A stretch of 64,000 nt of DNA from Cytauxzoon felis (lineage: Eukaryota > Apicomplexa > Aconoidasida > Piroplasmida > Theileriidae): NCBI GenBank assembly GCA_020283715.1, contig JAIQCW010000192.1, positions 1-64,000 on the forward strand. Direction: 5' to 3'. Positions 11,194 through 22,374 of this stretch are shown here, one piece after another. A program made the position numbers and the translations under genes. The number at the start of each line of letters is the position of its first letter. Positions within the stretch are counted from its first letter, which is position 1. Below the pieces are notes generated by a model. That model saw only the letters and a program-made list of their open reading frames with translations. It was not told the DNA's origin and searched no databases.

Positions 11194-11470
11194 CGTATAA
11201 CGAATTATCAAGTATTAAATGAATTTTTATCCATTTAATACATTATATAAATGCCCATCTAATATTAACGATTCATTTGTGTCCAATCTCCCCTCAGACA
11301 CGTGCATCGTATAAATTGATTCTAGATGATCTAATACTCATCTAAATATTATAGAGACATCAATTTCATGTAGAAATTACATGAAACATCGTATTAGTTT
11401 CTCTCCTATGATCTTCAATATGTATCTATTAACTACAATAAATCAGATGTACAAAAGTCACATTATATAC

Positions 11471-12406
11471 TTAAAATAGTAATGGTATGTCTGACATATC
11501 ACCAAATTTATTCCTTATTGAGTTCTGTATCGCTAATTGGCGAGTACAGTAATCTGATTTCCCATTTCCATTCGAGATTATATTATCAATTGCGATCACC
11601 AACGAATTGAAAAATGACGGCGTAACTTTGGGTTTCGGAGGCCTTACAGGCATTGAAGGGACTTCAAAGTTACTAATTGTAGATAATGCAGATAAACTAC
11701 CAGTAGATCGTACAATAGTCTTTGGTATTGTAGGAAATGTATCCACAGACTTAATCACACCATCAACACGTTTAAATATGTAATCTACATGTATCATATC
11801 ACCACTACTCAATTCCACCACTCTATCACCTGAGGAGTTATGAAAATATTAGAACAAATGAAAGTAAGGAGATAAAATGATGTAGTTTCACTGAAATTCT
11901 GAAATCATTACTTCAGTGACGCCATCTTTGGATGCGGATCTTGAAAATTTCAAGAACTCACCTTCAACGTCTTCAGTCTTTTTCCTTATAATACACTTGT
12001 AATTGAGCTTCTCCTGTAAATCATCGCATTGTGACTGTAATACGAGTTCATGTACATGTGGATCGAAAGTATCAACGTTTGAGAATGTACTTCTATATGT
12101 AGAATTTATGTCATTTTCAATATAACTCCATGCTTCTGGATGTTTACTCAACTTGGAAATTGTATCATCTGTGCTTTTTTTATTGCTCCATAGTGCCAGA
12201 TTGTCTTGAAATGTGTGCTCTGCGAGTTCAGAGGGTACACTACTTACTAATTCATTTGGAATTAAATTGTCTACATCAAAAACTTCAGAATCTGTGATTA
12301 TTGATAACGATTGAGTGTAATTTATACTTTCATTTTCATCATTTTGGATTTGCTTAGGTTCTTTGACTTTACGTCTAAATTTTTTGATATATGAACATGA
12401 GACCAT
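11471..12406 (-). CDS. Unrecognised conserved-looking protein, two exons
   Basis: Exon 1 runs 12406-11892 (starts at an ATG, MVSCSYIKKFRRKVKEPK), exon 2 11822-11471. The intron 11823-11891 (69 bp) begins GTGAAAC and ends GATAG; only this acceptor keeps frame, joining EFQ to VVELSSGDMIHVDYIF. The product would be 288 residues. The N-terminus is basic, the middle acidic and Ser-rich, and the C-terminal part has a Pro-rich stretch (PSMPVRPPKPKVTPSFF). No signal peptide or membrane segment is seen. Two-exon structure and sustained codon bias support a real gene, but I recognise no family. Confidence 0.65.
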
Positions 12407-12659
12407 TTTATGAGTTAATGCTGACGATAAGCTTCTAACATTAATAAGTGAATGGTCTATATATTAAGCTAATGTGTGAAGTATTACATTAGACAGTCCA
12501 CAGATGTATCTCATGTAGGTGCAAGGAGGTGGGACGTCGTAATAGTTAAATATAATAGAATTAACTCTATTTTAAAGAAGAGTTATAAAATATCTTACAC
12601 TATCTATTTTAAAATACTACTTATAATCAATCAAATTTATCATAACTCGCATCTATTTT

Positions 12660-13225
12660 CCAGACAGCTTCCACATGAAGTCCAATCACTCCACCTGAGG
12701 TCCAATCCAACTCTCTTCGTCTTGCAGACAGCTCTTCTATTTAGTCCCCCTTCCAGCTCCCGTATATCGCTTCCAGGTATTCCACTTGAGGTTACAATCC
12801 ACCTCTCTTCGCCACTCGCCGTGGTGGCTTCTCTATTTACCTCCCCCTTCGCTTCCCTGAGATCAGCTACGGGTTCCACTCGAGGTCCAGTACTACACTT
12901 CATTCCATTCGCCGTTCCACCTGAGGTCGTCTTGCAGACAGCTTCTCTATTTACCTCCCCCTTCGCTTCCCTGAGATCAGCTACGGGTTCCACTCGAGGT
13001 CCAGTACTACACTTCATTCCATTCGCCGTTCCACCTGAGGTCGTCTTGCAGACAGCTTCTCTATTTACTTCCCCTCGACTCCCATGGATCGTCTCGGATT
13101 CATCACCACGATCTCCGGGAGTGGCTATACTCTTTAGAGATAGGTAATTAGAAGAGGCTCCACGCCTAGTGGCAACGTCAGGACCTAAGGTGGAATAAAA
13201 GTATAGTGATTGGACTTCAGGATTT
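12660..13225. repeat. Large mosaic repeat block, intergenic, with a tandem duplication
   Basis: This block fills the space between the gene ending at 12406 and the 3' end of PABP. It is open in both directions over much of its length (a plus-strand frame to 13147 and a minus-strand frame 13017-12640), which is typical of these modules and not evidence for a gene. It begins near CAGACAGCTTCCACATGAAG and ends GATTGGACTTCAGGATT. It is the last copy before a 22-kb element-free zone. Confidence 0.87.
12828..13055 (+). repeat. 114-bp exact-looking tandem duplication inside the repeat block
   Basis: The unit starting CTTCTCTATTTACCTCCCCC at 12828 recurs at 12942, and a partial third begins at 13056, a period of 114 bp. 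I see no difference between the two full copies. The unit contains the modules CTGAGATCAGCTACGGG, CCACTCGAGGTCCAGTAC and CCACCTGAGGTCGTCTTG. The apparent identity suggests a recent event. Confidence 0.85.
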
Positions 13226-13264
13226 GTAATATGTTATATATGTATAGATATAATTTTAATGAGA

Positions 13265-15007
13265 TTATGATGCTTGTTTGAGTACTTTGATGGCTTCATC
13301 GATTTTGGCCTTGAGTTGTACATCATCATCTAGGAGAGCGAGTAGTTCATTATTGTCGATTTCTAGCATCATTCCTGTAATTTTTCCTGCTAGATCAGGA
13401 TTATCTTTGGCGATAATAGAAAAGAGTCGTTCTCCAATCATTTGTTTTTGGAATGCAGCATCTTCATGAGTATTATTTTGATTATTGAGTTCTGTACGGT
13501 TTCTAGCTTGTGCAGTAAATTTAAAACCACTAGCAGGCATATTTTTTTGTAATTTTTTATTTTGTGTATTATTCTGATTATTAACATGATGTCTTTGTGG
13601 TATAACAGGTATAGGTGTGAATATTCTCATATTACGTCCAGGTGGTACATTAATATGTTGTGGTGGTGCTATATGATTTCTATATCCTACTTGTGGATTG
13701 TAATACATAGAATGTTGAACATCTGGATATATAGGTACCATATTTTGACGATCACCATGTGGTATATCAGTTCTAGATCTTTGTTGCATTCTAGATAAAC
13801 GTTGTTCTCTTTTTTCAGCTAATCCAACATATAATGGTTTACCTTTAATTAATTTCAAATGCATACCAGCAATAGCTTTTGTTGCTTCTTCTGGTTTAGA
13901 AAAACATACAAAACCAAAACCACGACTTGTACCATTAATATCTCTCATTACTTTTGCAGATGTAACTGTACCATATGTTTTAAATAAATTTTGTAATGCA
14001 TCATCATCAAATGTATCATCTAAATTTTTAATATATAAATTTACACCTACAAATTTATTACGTTGCTCTTGTATTGTACTATCATATTGTGCTCTAAGCA
14101 TTGCTCTTCTTCTTGCTTTATCTTGATGTGGACATACTAATAATGGTTCATCATATTCTACTAATTTTGTACCATTCAATTCTTCTACAGCTTCTCTTGC
14201 CATATCTGGCTCAGCAAAATTTACAAATGCCGATTTTCTACCTTTTGCATCTTCTTTTAACATCATACTTGTTATTTCACCATATTTTTCTAAAAATTGT
14301 TGTAATTCTGCATCTTCCCAATCACTTGGAAAATTTCTAATATAAAGATTAGTATATACTTCATTAATAGTTGATTCACGCTCATTCCTTCTTATAAATG
14401 GTGCAACTGATACCTTCTTACCACCAATCAACATACCATTCACTTTCTCTATAGCTTCCTTAGCAGATTCTTCTGTATCATAATGTACGAAACCATAACC
14501 TTTACTAGCACCTAATGAATCAATAGCAACTTTACATGATAATATCGGACCAAAATGACTAAATGTATCATAAAGTGCTTTTGTATCAATCGCCTTATCA
14601 AGATTCTTAACAAAAATATTACCTGTTCCAGATTTACGTAATGTAGGATCACGATTACTCCACATTATTCTAGTAGGATGCCCCTTAATATCAATATAAT
14701 TTAATGTTTCTAATGCAACCTCCGCATCTTGTGAACTATAATAGTTTACATATGCATAACCTAATGATTTCCTTGTCACAGAATCTCTACATACTCTAAT
14801 CGAGGCAACTGGACCTATAGTATTAAATACCTCATATAAAATAGCTTCCGTCACCTCAGGTAACAAATCACCTACATATAAACTTGCTGATACATACATC
14901 TGCTGATTATCTCGCATTATCGGAACCTGTCCAATCATAGAGGGAACTTGTCCCATCATTGATGCTACCTGACCATTCATTACAGGACTACCTTTTGGTA
15001 CTGACAT
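13265..15007 (-). CDS. PABP: Polyadenylate-binding protein (cytoplasmic type)
   Basis: Single-exon gene of 580 residues, starting at the ATG at 15007 (MSVPKGSPV; an upstream TTG at 15016 is not needed). Four RRM domains follow in order: RNP motifs LYVGDL and LGYAYVNY (RRM1, from about residue 35), NIFVKNL and KGYGFVHY (RRM2, about 120), NLYIRNF and KSAFVNFA (RRM3, about 215), NLYIKNL and RGFGFVCF (RRM4, about 320). A Pro/Asn/Arg-rich linker leads to a C-terminal MLLE domain recognised by KITGMMLEIDNNELLALL. The protein binds poly(A) tails and eIF4G, stabilising mRNA and promoting translation. The order and length match the family. Confidence 0.96.
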   Translation of the reverse strand: MSVPKGSPVMNGQVASMMGQVPSMIGQVPIMRDNQQMYVSASLYVGDLLPEVTEAILYEVFNTIGPVASIRVCRDSVTRKSLGYAYVNYYSSQDAEVALETLNYIDIKGHPTRIMWSNRDPTLRKSGTGNIFVKNLDKAIDTKALYDTFSHFGPILSCKVAIDSLGASKGYGFVHYDTEESAKEAIEKVNGMLIGGKKVSVAPFIRRNERESTINEVYTNLYIRNFPSDWEDAELQQFLEKYGEITSMMLKEDAKGRKSAFVNFAEPDMAREAVEELNGTKLVEYDEPLLVCPHQDKARRRAMLRAQYDSTIQEQRNKFVGVNLYIKNLDDTFDDDALQNLFKTYGTVTSAKVMRDINGTSRGFGFVCFSKPEEATKAIAGMHLKLIKGKPLYVGLAEKREQRLSRMQQRSRTDIPHGDRQNMVPIYPDVQHSMYYNPQVGYRNHIAPPQHINVPPGRNMRIFTPIPVIPQRHHVNNQNNTQNKKLQKNMPASGFKFTAQARNRTELNNQNNTHEDAAFQKQMIGERLFSIIAKDNPDLAGKITGMMLEIDNNELLALLDDDVQLKAKIDEAIKVLKQAS

Positions 15008-15726
15008 TGTTATCAATTTAAACTAATACTAAAATATAAATTAGATTCAATCTACAATATTCCTCACAAAACTACCGTTAATAATGAGATCCCTACTATT
15101 ATTATCAACAACACAACCAAATTCAATACAACAATTAATGAATTCTATCCTACTGCTAGAATCCTACTCAGTCCTTTTTTATTATTTTATATCGACAAGT
15201 TAAGGAGAATAACCATGTCCAGTTTAATAAATCTTTTAGTATTGGGAAGCGTGGGGATCAACATCTAAAGTTATCACAACTCTATTATTGGGCTACCATT
15301 AATGTGTGATTCCTTAATAACCTCGAGATCCTAATCTAATTATCTATGCCTTTAGATTATATTTCACTCATCTTAAGGCATACATTCATTCTTTCACTTG
15401 TATAATACATATATATCACACAAATAATATGAAAATTTATCAATAAGGATCATACATACCATCAAGTACCAGATACTACTCAAAATCATATAAAGACATC
15501 AACTACATATACAATTTCTATGTATTATTACTTCTTTCATCTTAATGCAATATTGCTATGCCTCTTATAATGACATTTTGGTTTAGTTTCCAACTTCAAT
15601 CGTAAATTCATTGAGGCGTTGATACGATCCACTTCAGCACCTTTTTAAACGGTTTCTAATGTTTGCCTAGAGTTATTTTTAAAGTGCATAGTTCTTAAAT
15701 GTTAGAGGGTCAATGTAATTGGAAAC
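15008..15726. promoter_or_regulatory. Divergent intergenic region between PABP and RRS1
   Basis: About 720 bp separates two divergently transcribed genes, so it probably holds both promoters. The sequence is AT-rich with several short homopolymer runs; I see no ORF, no mosaic repeat and no motif I can name. Confidence 0.4.
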
Positions 15727-16708
15727 ATGAAATCGGATAATTCTGAGTATTGTTTGAAGAATTTGATCGCAATAGATTCTAATCCTATTGAGCGTATAGA
15801 GGATGATGAAAGGTACTAAATTAACTACATTAACAAATGATTATAATTATAGGTTAAACGTCTTATCTAGAGACAATGTACAGCTATTGATTGAAAAGAT
15901 ATTCTCTCTCGCAAGGACAAATAATGACGATGGTGTATTTGCGAACTTGCCTAATACGGATTTAATTTCAATGCCTAGAGTATACCCTTTACCAAAGCCT
16001 AAAAAGAAAACCAGATGGGAGTTGTTTGCTGGTATGTTGTGGCTTTCATGTAATTTACATTTTCTTTAGAGGCTAAGGGTATCAAAAAGAGAAAGAGATC
16101 AAGAATGGTATTTGATAAAACAGTTAATGATTGGGTTCCACGTTGGGGGTATAAATCAATAAAGAAGAAAGTTACACCAATAATTGAAGGTATGTTATGG
16201 TTAATTATACATCAACTACGGGTTGACTACATTGACTTGTACCCTTTCATATTAAGAATATCTACTATCCAATTAAATGTACAACCTTTGCTTTAGGTGA
16301 CAATGTGGATGCTTTTGAACAAGAGTCTCGTAACAAGAGTTTAATGAAGACCAAACAGAAGTTAAGAGAGGTATTTATATTTATTTATAATTCTCATGAC
16401 ATTTAGTTGAGGAATATTAACGAGAGAAACAATACAGATCTTGAAAGGTATGTATCACTACTTAGACATGTCCTTTATACCGACACTCTCCTTTCATTTC
16501 CAATCTCTCCTATAAATTCCATATATAATTAGTGTAGAATCCTAATATATATAATTTATATAGGATGAAAGTGTCTACTAGGGGCTGTGGTAAGCATGGT
16601 AAGGTAGCCAAGGGTGTAAAGAAGAAGATCAGTACAAAAGTCAACGTTCAATCATTAGAATCTGAGAAGAAGTCATATTTAAGTAATATTAAGAAGATAA
16701 TTAATTAA
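15727..16708 (+). CDS. RRS1: Ribosome biogenesis regulatory protein RRS1
   Basis: RRS1 works with RPF2 to place the 5S RNP in the pre-60S particle in the nucleolus. Six exons (15727-15812, 15853-16031, 16070-16189, 16297-16370, 16407-16447, 16564-16708) sum to 214 codons plus stop with all phases compatible. Diagnostic stretches: RVYPLPKPKKKTRWELFA, then across an intron EAKGIKKRKRSRMVFD and DWVPRWGYKSIKKK, the RRS1 signature (PKPxxxTxWExFAxxKGIxxxKRxRxVxD...WVPRWGYK). The C-terminus is Lys-rich, as expected for a nucleolar protein. Five introns of 36-116 bp carry no mosaic repeat. Confidence 0.93.
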
Positions 16709-16808
16709 CAACTATTACTTGACACTAATGTAATTATATTGTTGTATACTATATACTATAGCCCACCATTGTATGTATCAGTTGTATTTAGAGTATGTAA
16801 ATGTCATA

Positions 16809-17548
16809 ATGTTCAGGTTATTAAGATTAATTAATCGCAATAGAATATTAAACACTAGTAGATTTTATAAATATGTAATTCCATCTTATAATGTTAGAAG
16901 GTTTACTACATTGGATGGTGAGCTTGGTAAAGAATCAGATAAAGAAGCAACCAAGGACAATATAGATGATCAAAATGTAGTAAATGAGGATTTAATTAAT
17001 GATCAAGAGGATAAAACGATAGATTATGTTCAAGTTATTGATGAATTGAATCAGGTAAATTTATATTTATATAATGAATTATAATTATTTATTAGAAAGT
17101 TGATGTATTGGAGAAGAAATTAAAAGAGGTTGAGTTGAAATATAAATTATCATTAGAAAACAATGATCATTTATGTAAGATTTATAAAAAGGAAATAGAA
17201 AATGTAAAGCAATATGCCATAACAGATTTTGCAAAGAATATGTTAGATGTTGCTGATACATTTGAATTAGCATTTAAGCATATGAACTTGGAGAATAATG
17301 ATGAACCTATTAATGAATTTGTAAATGGTATAAAATTAACAGAAAATATGTTACATAATACATTTGATAAATTTGGTATAAAAAAATATGATAGTTTAAT
17401 GGAACAATTTAATCCTGAAATTCATGAAGCTATGTTTGAGGTTGATGATCCAGAGAATAAAAATAAAGTTGTACAAGTTATACTTAATGGATATAAAATT
17501 AATAATCGTATACTTAGACCTGCTAAAGTTGGTGTTTCTAGAAAGTGA
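16809..17548 (+). CDS. GRPE: Mitochondrial GrpE-type nucleotide exchange factor
   Basis: GrpE releases ADP from mitochondrial Hsp70 during protein import and folding. The likely start is the ATG at 16809 (MFRLLRLINRNRILNTSRF), an arginine-rich presequence. One 41-bp intron (17055-17095) follows DELNQ; exon 2 resumes KVDVLEKKLKEVELKYK, the long helix. Later come FAKNMLDVADTFELAF, GIKLTENMLHNTFDKFGIKK, and FNPEIHEAMFEV with the terminal VLNGYKINNRILRPAKVGVS, which is the classic GrpE beta-domain ending. 232 residues. Confidence 0.94.
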
Positions 17549-17639
17549 AGGAGGAATTTTAAACATCAATGAATGAAGATGGAGGAAAGTATAAAAGATT
17601 AGTTTTCAATGACACTTCAGTTGCGATACTTTAGTGATG

Positions 17640-17815
17640 ACACTTCATTCAACACTTTCGCTGTAAAAACTTCAGTCGCGATACTTCATTCAAACTTCCG
17701 CTGTAAAAACTTTAGTCATGATACTTTATTCAAACTTCCGCTGTAAAAACTTTAGTCATGGCACTTCATTCAAACTTCCGCTGTAAAAACTTCAGTTGCG
17801 ATACTTCATCAAGTC
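17640..17815. repeat. 40-bp tandem repeat array
   Basis: The word CTGTAAAAAC recurs at 17661, 17701, 17741 and 17781, a 40-bp period, with intervening variants of TTTAGTCATGATACTTTATT. About four copies with substitutions. The array lies between the convergent ends of GRPE and the gene at 17809-18576 and its last unit touches that gene's stop codon. Confidence 0.9.
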
Positions 17816-18576
17816 AACATATCGAATTTCTTTGGTAAATCTCTAGTAGTAGGTAATCCATCATTATATTCTTCACAATAATCTCTTCCTGTTATAATTG
17901 TACGGCGTTGTTTACTAAATAATCTTGGATCTACTCCACGTTTAGTTTGATCTAAATCATCATATGCGATATCAGTAATAAATGTTATTTTTGAACCTGG
18001 ATAAGCTTTATTAATTAAAAATCTTAGATAATTTTTTATGCCATATTTATGTTTATATGGTCCAGTATATACAAATGAAAAATGTTGTAATTTAGCTCCA
18101 ATTAATTTCAATACACCACAATTATTATTATTAAAAATCTTATATACATGTTTTATTTTATTAAATTCTTCTTCATCAATATCTATACCACCGCATATAG
18201 ATTCTATTGGTGTATAAACATCTTCATAATCACCTAAACCTTCTTCTACATTGTATGGTAATACATCTTTACCAGGTATAGCATAACTAATACATATTAT
18301 TATAACAATACAATTAATTAAAACATACACATTTTGTGCTAAACGATTAGCATATTCATATGGTAATTGAATATTAGCTCTTACTGGACCTCTTTCATAA
18401 GCTTGATCAACTTTTCTACGACGTCCACGATTAGGTCCATCATCATTAATTGGATAACCCCAAATCATATCACACCTAAAATTAATTTTAAGACCTTTAG
18501 ACATAATAATCTTAAATGACATTACAATATCATAATTTAATAATAATATAGATATTATCATAAATGTAATGTACAT
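17809..18576 (-). CDS. Unrecognised protein with N-terminal signal-like segment
   Basis: A 255-codon frame starts with MYITFMIISILLLNYDIVMS, a probable signal peptide or anchor, then a basic stretch (NRGRRRKVDQAYERGPVR). A second hydrophobic segment (VYVLINCIVIIICISYAI) near residue 85 could be a membrane helix. The C-terminal half (residues 110-250) is globular-looking with YTGPYKHKYGIKNYLRFLI. A signal peptide followed by a basic region is compatible with apicoplast targeting, but the second hydrophobic segment argues for a membrane protein. I recognise no family; a C-terminal organellar ribosomal-type domain is only a thought. Confidence 0.6.
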   Translation of the reverse strand: MYITFMIISILLLNYDIVMSFKIIMSKGLKINFRCDMIWGYPINDDGPNRGRRRKVDQAYERGPVRANIQLPYEYANRLAQNVYVLINCIVIIICISYAIPGKDVLPYNVEEGLGDYEDVYTPIESICGGIDIDEEEFNKIKHVYKIFNNNNCGVLKLIGAKLQHFSFVYTGPYKHKYGIKNYLRFLINKAYPGSKITFITDIAYDDLDQTKRGVDPRLFSKQRRTIITGRDYCEEYNDGLPTTRDLPKKFDMLT

Positions 18577-18863
18577 TATTTAATGTGTAGTAATTATCCC
18601 ATCATTATAAGGAATGTGTAAACACTAAACTCATAAGAATCTTACATGGGGTATAGAATATAAATAAAATTATAAAAAAATTTATAAACATATTATTATT
18701 GCACTATTTTCCCATTTAATTCACTTTAAATTAAGTGTTTAAAAATTAATTATTATTTCATCATTCATATAAATTTAATTTAATAGTCAATATTAAAATG
18801 TTATTAAATTACAGTCTAAACAAATAATATTATCGTTTGTAATTGCAAAATTAATCGGCAAAA

Positions 18864-19241
18864 ATGAAATTAGTACGATTTTTAATGAAGTTAGCTAATG
18901 AATCTGTTACTGTAGAGTTGAAAAATGGCACTGTTATGACAGGTACTGTTATTGGTATCGATATCTCTATGAATACTCATTTAAAGAACGTAAAAATTGT
19001 TAATAAAGTTTCCGACTCAAATAATGGCCCAAATGTTGTATTATTAGATCATCTTACCGTTAGGGGTAATAGTATTAGATACTTTATTCTATCGGATAGT
19101 ATACCTCTTGATACATTACTCATCGACGATACACCTAAACAGAAGCCAAGTAAGCTCAAATTCAGTTCTATTCGTGGTAGAGGTAGGGGCAGAGGTGGGC
19201 CTATTAGAGGACGTGGTAGAGGTGCTCCAATGAGAAGATGA
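18864..19241 (+). CDS. SNRPD1: Small nuclear ribonucleoprotein Sm D1
   Basis: Intronless, 125 residues. [20 protein letters not shown] then [20 protein letters not shown] is the SmD1 Sm1 motif; [20 protein letters not shown] is Sm2. The tail is an RG-rich run ([10 protein letters not shown]...RGRGRGAP) as in other SmD1 proteins, a target for arginine methylation. SmD1 is a core ring subunit of the U1, U2, U4 and U5 snRNPs. Start and length match the family. Confidence 0.97.
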   Translation: MKLVRFLMKLANESVTVELKNGTVMTGTVIGIDISMNTHLKNVKIVNKVSDSNNGPNVVLLDHLTVRGNSIRYFILSDSIPLDTLLIDDTPKQKPSKLKFSSIRGRGRGRGGPIRGRGRGAPMRR

Positions 19242-19467
19242 TACAATTAATATCTAATATGTCAGTACATTCAACTTTAATATGGGCTTTATACCTTTAT
19301 AATATACGTTATTAATTGTTTAGTTGTTAATCATGTATTTTCGTCAGCCTTACTTTGGCAGGTGTCAGCTCTCTATATGTCGATGTGTTATATTTTGTTT
19401 AACGTAGAATCTCACTTGAATTTCATTTAATTAACTTTTTTAATTATTTATAAATCTTGTTGTAGTC

Positions 19468-20778
19468 ATGTTAACTAATAGAATAATTTTTTGGTCAAAA
19501 TTAAATCGCATACTACCTCGTTGTAAAATTGAAGGTCGATATTATTCTAGTTCGGATTCATTTATGCAGACGGTGATTAATCAAGTAAAGAAGGATTTAG
19601 AAAAGGATGTAAATTTGAAAGAAGCGATTCAGCAATTGGAAGATGAGGCAAAAATATCACAGAGAATAATAAAGATTAGAGATTATATTAAGAAATCTAA
19701 GGAATTTAGCACTAATTGTTTGAATAAACTATCAGAGAACAAGGATAAGTCTAGATTATTGAATTTATGTATGAAAACTGGTATGTTGAAATATAGATTA
19801 ATAATAATTACAACTATATATAGCGAGAAATGTTGCTATTGGTATTGATAGAGTCTCTAATATATTATATGATGAACAGAGACCTAGGAAATTGGTCCAA
19901 GAGAAGTGGAAGTACAAGATAAATACGATGAGGTATTTGAATAATTGTTATAAAAATTTTATATACTAGTACAAGTGACAATAAAGATATTGAATCAGTA
20001 GTATCTAATACTTATGATAATGCATTAATATTAGCTGAAGAATCAGCTTGGGATAAATTTGGATCAAGGCTTAGAGATATGCCATTTTTAAATAAATTTT
20101 TTGGTATGTCTTATAAAATTTAACTGAATATTAATTTTAGGAAGTGGTGTTTTTACTCAAATATTTGGTGAATCGACATTATCAAATGCTATTAGTGAAA
20201 TGAAGAATAGAGATTCATCATTTAATATACCTGAACTTGTAGAATTGGTAGAATATGTTGTAGCACCTCATATTGTAGAATGTTATTTAAATGGTGATTC
20301 TGAATCATTAAAGATTGTTAGTATTAAATTAAAAATAAAATAAAATTATTTATAGCATTGTGGTGAATGTGCATTTAATATATTAGAAGAATCCATTAAA
20401 GAACGAAATTTACAAAAACTTAAATTGGATCCTACAATATTAATATTAAAAGATGTTGAATTAAAAGGTAAAAATTTTAATATATTAATTAAATTAAAAT
20501 CATTTAGGTGGTATGTGTATGGAAAATGATTATCCTTGGTTCATATTTAATTTTACTACTCAACAAATAAATTGTATACGTGATTATAAGAATAAAATTA
20601 TCGCAGGTGAAGAGGATGATATACGTGAAGTTACTTATTCTATTGCTGTATCTAAACGTCCTATAATCGCAGAAGTTGATAAATTACAATATCCATATAT
20701 TGTAAGTTTAAAATTCAATATTAAATAGCTTCATAGGTTAATGAAATTGCTATTATTAGTAATCAGCCTTGCTGGTAG
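19468..20778 (+). CDS. TIM44: Mitochondrial import motor subunit TIM44
   Basis: TIM44 anchors mitochondrial Hsp70 to the TIM23 channel. Seven exons (19468-19780, 19824-19932, 19970-20103, 20141-20316, 20356-20467, 20508-20701, 20737-20778) sum to 359 codons plus stop. The N-terminus is a presequence (MLTNRIIFWSKLNRILPRCK). Mid-protein ESAWDKFGSRLRDMPFLNKF matches the family's WD..K...P...F region; the C-terminal Tim44 domain includes HIVECYLNGDSESLKI, LDPTILILKDVELKGG and ends IVNEIAIISNQPCW. The final exon is only 14 codons, found because splicing the 35-bp intron restores this conserved ending. Introns are 35-43 bp and free of repeats. Confidence 0.93.
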
Positions 20779-20993
20779 AATGATAATAAACAGTACGACT
20801 ATCATCACATTGTTCTTTATAATAAAAGATGATGTTACTTTTTTTTAAAATTTATTCAACTTGTAATACAAATAGATAATTTATATAATATTCAATAAAT
20901 TCTACTTATTATTTATATTTAATCATATGATTTCCCCATTGATGTAATGAAGATCTATATAGAGTGATCATGTTGTTGTTCCCATGTATTTTA

Positions 20994-21135
20994 CAATATT
21001 CATGTAGCTTTAAATGTGTAATTTATACATTCATGTAGCTTTAGATGTGTAATTTATACATTCATGTAGCTTTAAATGTGTAATTTATACATTCATGTAG
21101 TTTTAAATGTGTAATTTATACATTCATGTAGCTAG
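20994..21135. repeat. 31-bp tandem repeat array upstream of a kinase gene
   Basis: CATGTAG recurs at 21001, 21032, 21063, 21094 and 21125, exactly every 31 bp, with the unit body CTTTAAATGTGTAATTTATA. Single substitutions distinguish copies. It ends about 40 bp before the kinase ATG at 21177, so it sits in the presumed promoter or 5' leader. Confidence 0.92.
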
Positions 21136-21176
21136 AGTATGGCTCTAGCTTGTCTTGGACGTTTATCAATGTTACA

Positions 21177-22374
21177 ATGTCCAGAAATAATCGTATCATA
21201 TTATCAATACTTGGCGTTACATCTGCCATAGGAATCGCAACTGTGTTGGTTTATATATTTTCATGCCAAAGAAATACAAATGATGGACTATTTGATAGAT
21301 TAGATGTTACTTTACCGGAACCGAATGATAGATACCAAAATGTGTATAAAATAGATGAATTAATAGGTGTTGGAAGTTTTAGTTTTGTTAATAAAGGTAT
21401 TAACATTGAAACTAAAGAAGATGTAGCTATAAAACAGGTCTTAATGGTATGTTTCTATATAATAAATAATCATTTCATTCATTTAGGACTCCTCATTTTG
21501 TGATAGTGAATTAAAAATAATGCTGATGTTAAAGCATCCGAATATTGTTGAATTGAAAGATTACTATTATAGTGAAGATAAATCTAATGGTAACAATCTT
21601 AAATTCATTAATTATGTAATGGAATATGTACCGAGCACATTGTATCAATCTATGAAAACATATAGACTTAATAATGAAATAATGCCCATGAAGATTATTA
21701 CAATTTATATGTTCCAGATATGTAGAGCTATTGGATATATGCATTTGTCTGGTCTTATACATCGTGATTTAAAATTGGAAAATTTATTATTAGATTTTAA
21801 TACAAATACTTTGAAACTATGTGATTTTGGTACCAGTGAACCTGTTGTAAATGGTCGAATTTTTAATGATTATGTAGGTTCAAGAAGATATAAAGCTCCA
21901 GAAACATTAATAGGACCTAATGAACGTACTACAGGAATTGATGTATGGTCTATTGGTTGTATTATGTATGAATTGTTAACTGGTTGTATATTATTTGATG
22001 GAGATAACAATATTGATCAATTCATAAAAATTATACGTATTATGGGTACACCAAATCAAGATATTATGAAGATTTTAGGTCGGAATAATATCAAATTACA
22101 ATTTCCTATTATAAAACCTGTGAATTTTCATGGATTATTTCCAAATGATACACCAAAATCTGCGATTGATCTAATTTTAAAATTTCTCGAATATGATCCA
22201 AAGAAACGCTTACACCCTATAGACGCTCTTAGGCACGAATTTTTTAATGATCTTATAGATGATGGCAATAAATATACGGAACATATGCCAAAATCTCTTT
22301 TCAAGCTCACCAAACTCGAATTAGACTACATTCCGGCGGACTTTAAAATGAGATTACAGAAAAATACTGATTAA
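21177..22374 (+). CDS. Membrane-anchored GSK3-like CMGC kinase
   Basis: Two exons (21177-21446, 21487-22374; 40-bp intron) give 385 residues. Residues 7-30 (IILSILGVTSAIGIATVLVYI) form a single membrane helix; the kinase domain follows. Motifs: IGVGSFSFVNKG (glycine loop), VAIKQVL (catalytic Lys), ELKIMLMLKHPNIVELKDYY (GSK3-like helix C and strand 4), HRDLKLENLLLD, CDFGTSEP, then VGSRRYKAPETLIG and DVWSIGCIMYELLTGCILF. The loop YVGSRRYKAPE replaces the GSK3 pattern YICSRFYRAPE, and HRDLKLEN replaces HRDIKPQN, so it is a divergent member. FDGDNNIDQFIKIIRIMGTP and EYDPKKRLHPIDALRHEFF are standard CMGC C-lobe motifs. Membrane anchoring of such a kinase is unusual. Confidence 0.88.

Noticed and set aside
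12476..13147. A 223-codon plus-strand frame (and a 125-codon minus-strand frame over part of it)
   Set aside because: It is almost entirely mosaic repeat modules, open on both strands and containing a tandem duplication; no unique protein sequence supports a gene.
6446..13225. Autonomous transposon coding for a transposase
   Set aside because: No DDE, HUH, tyrosine-recombinase or reverse-transcriptase motif is encoded by any element copy; all long unique ORFs belong to host genes.
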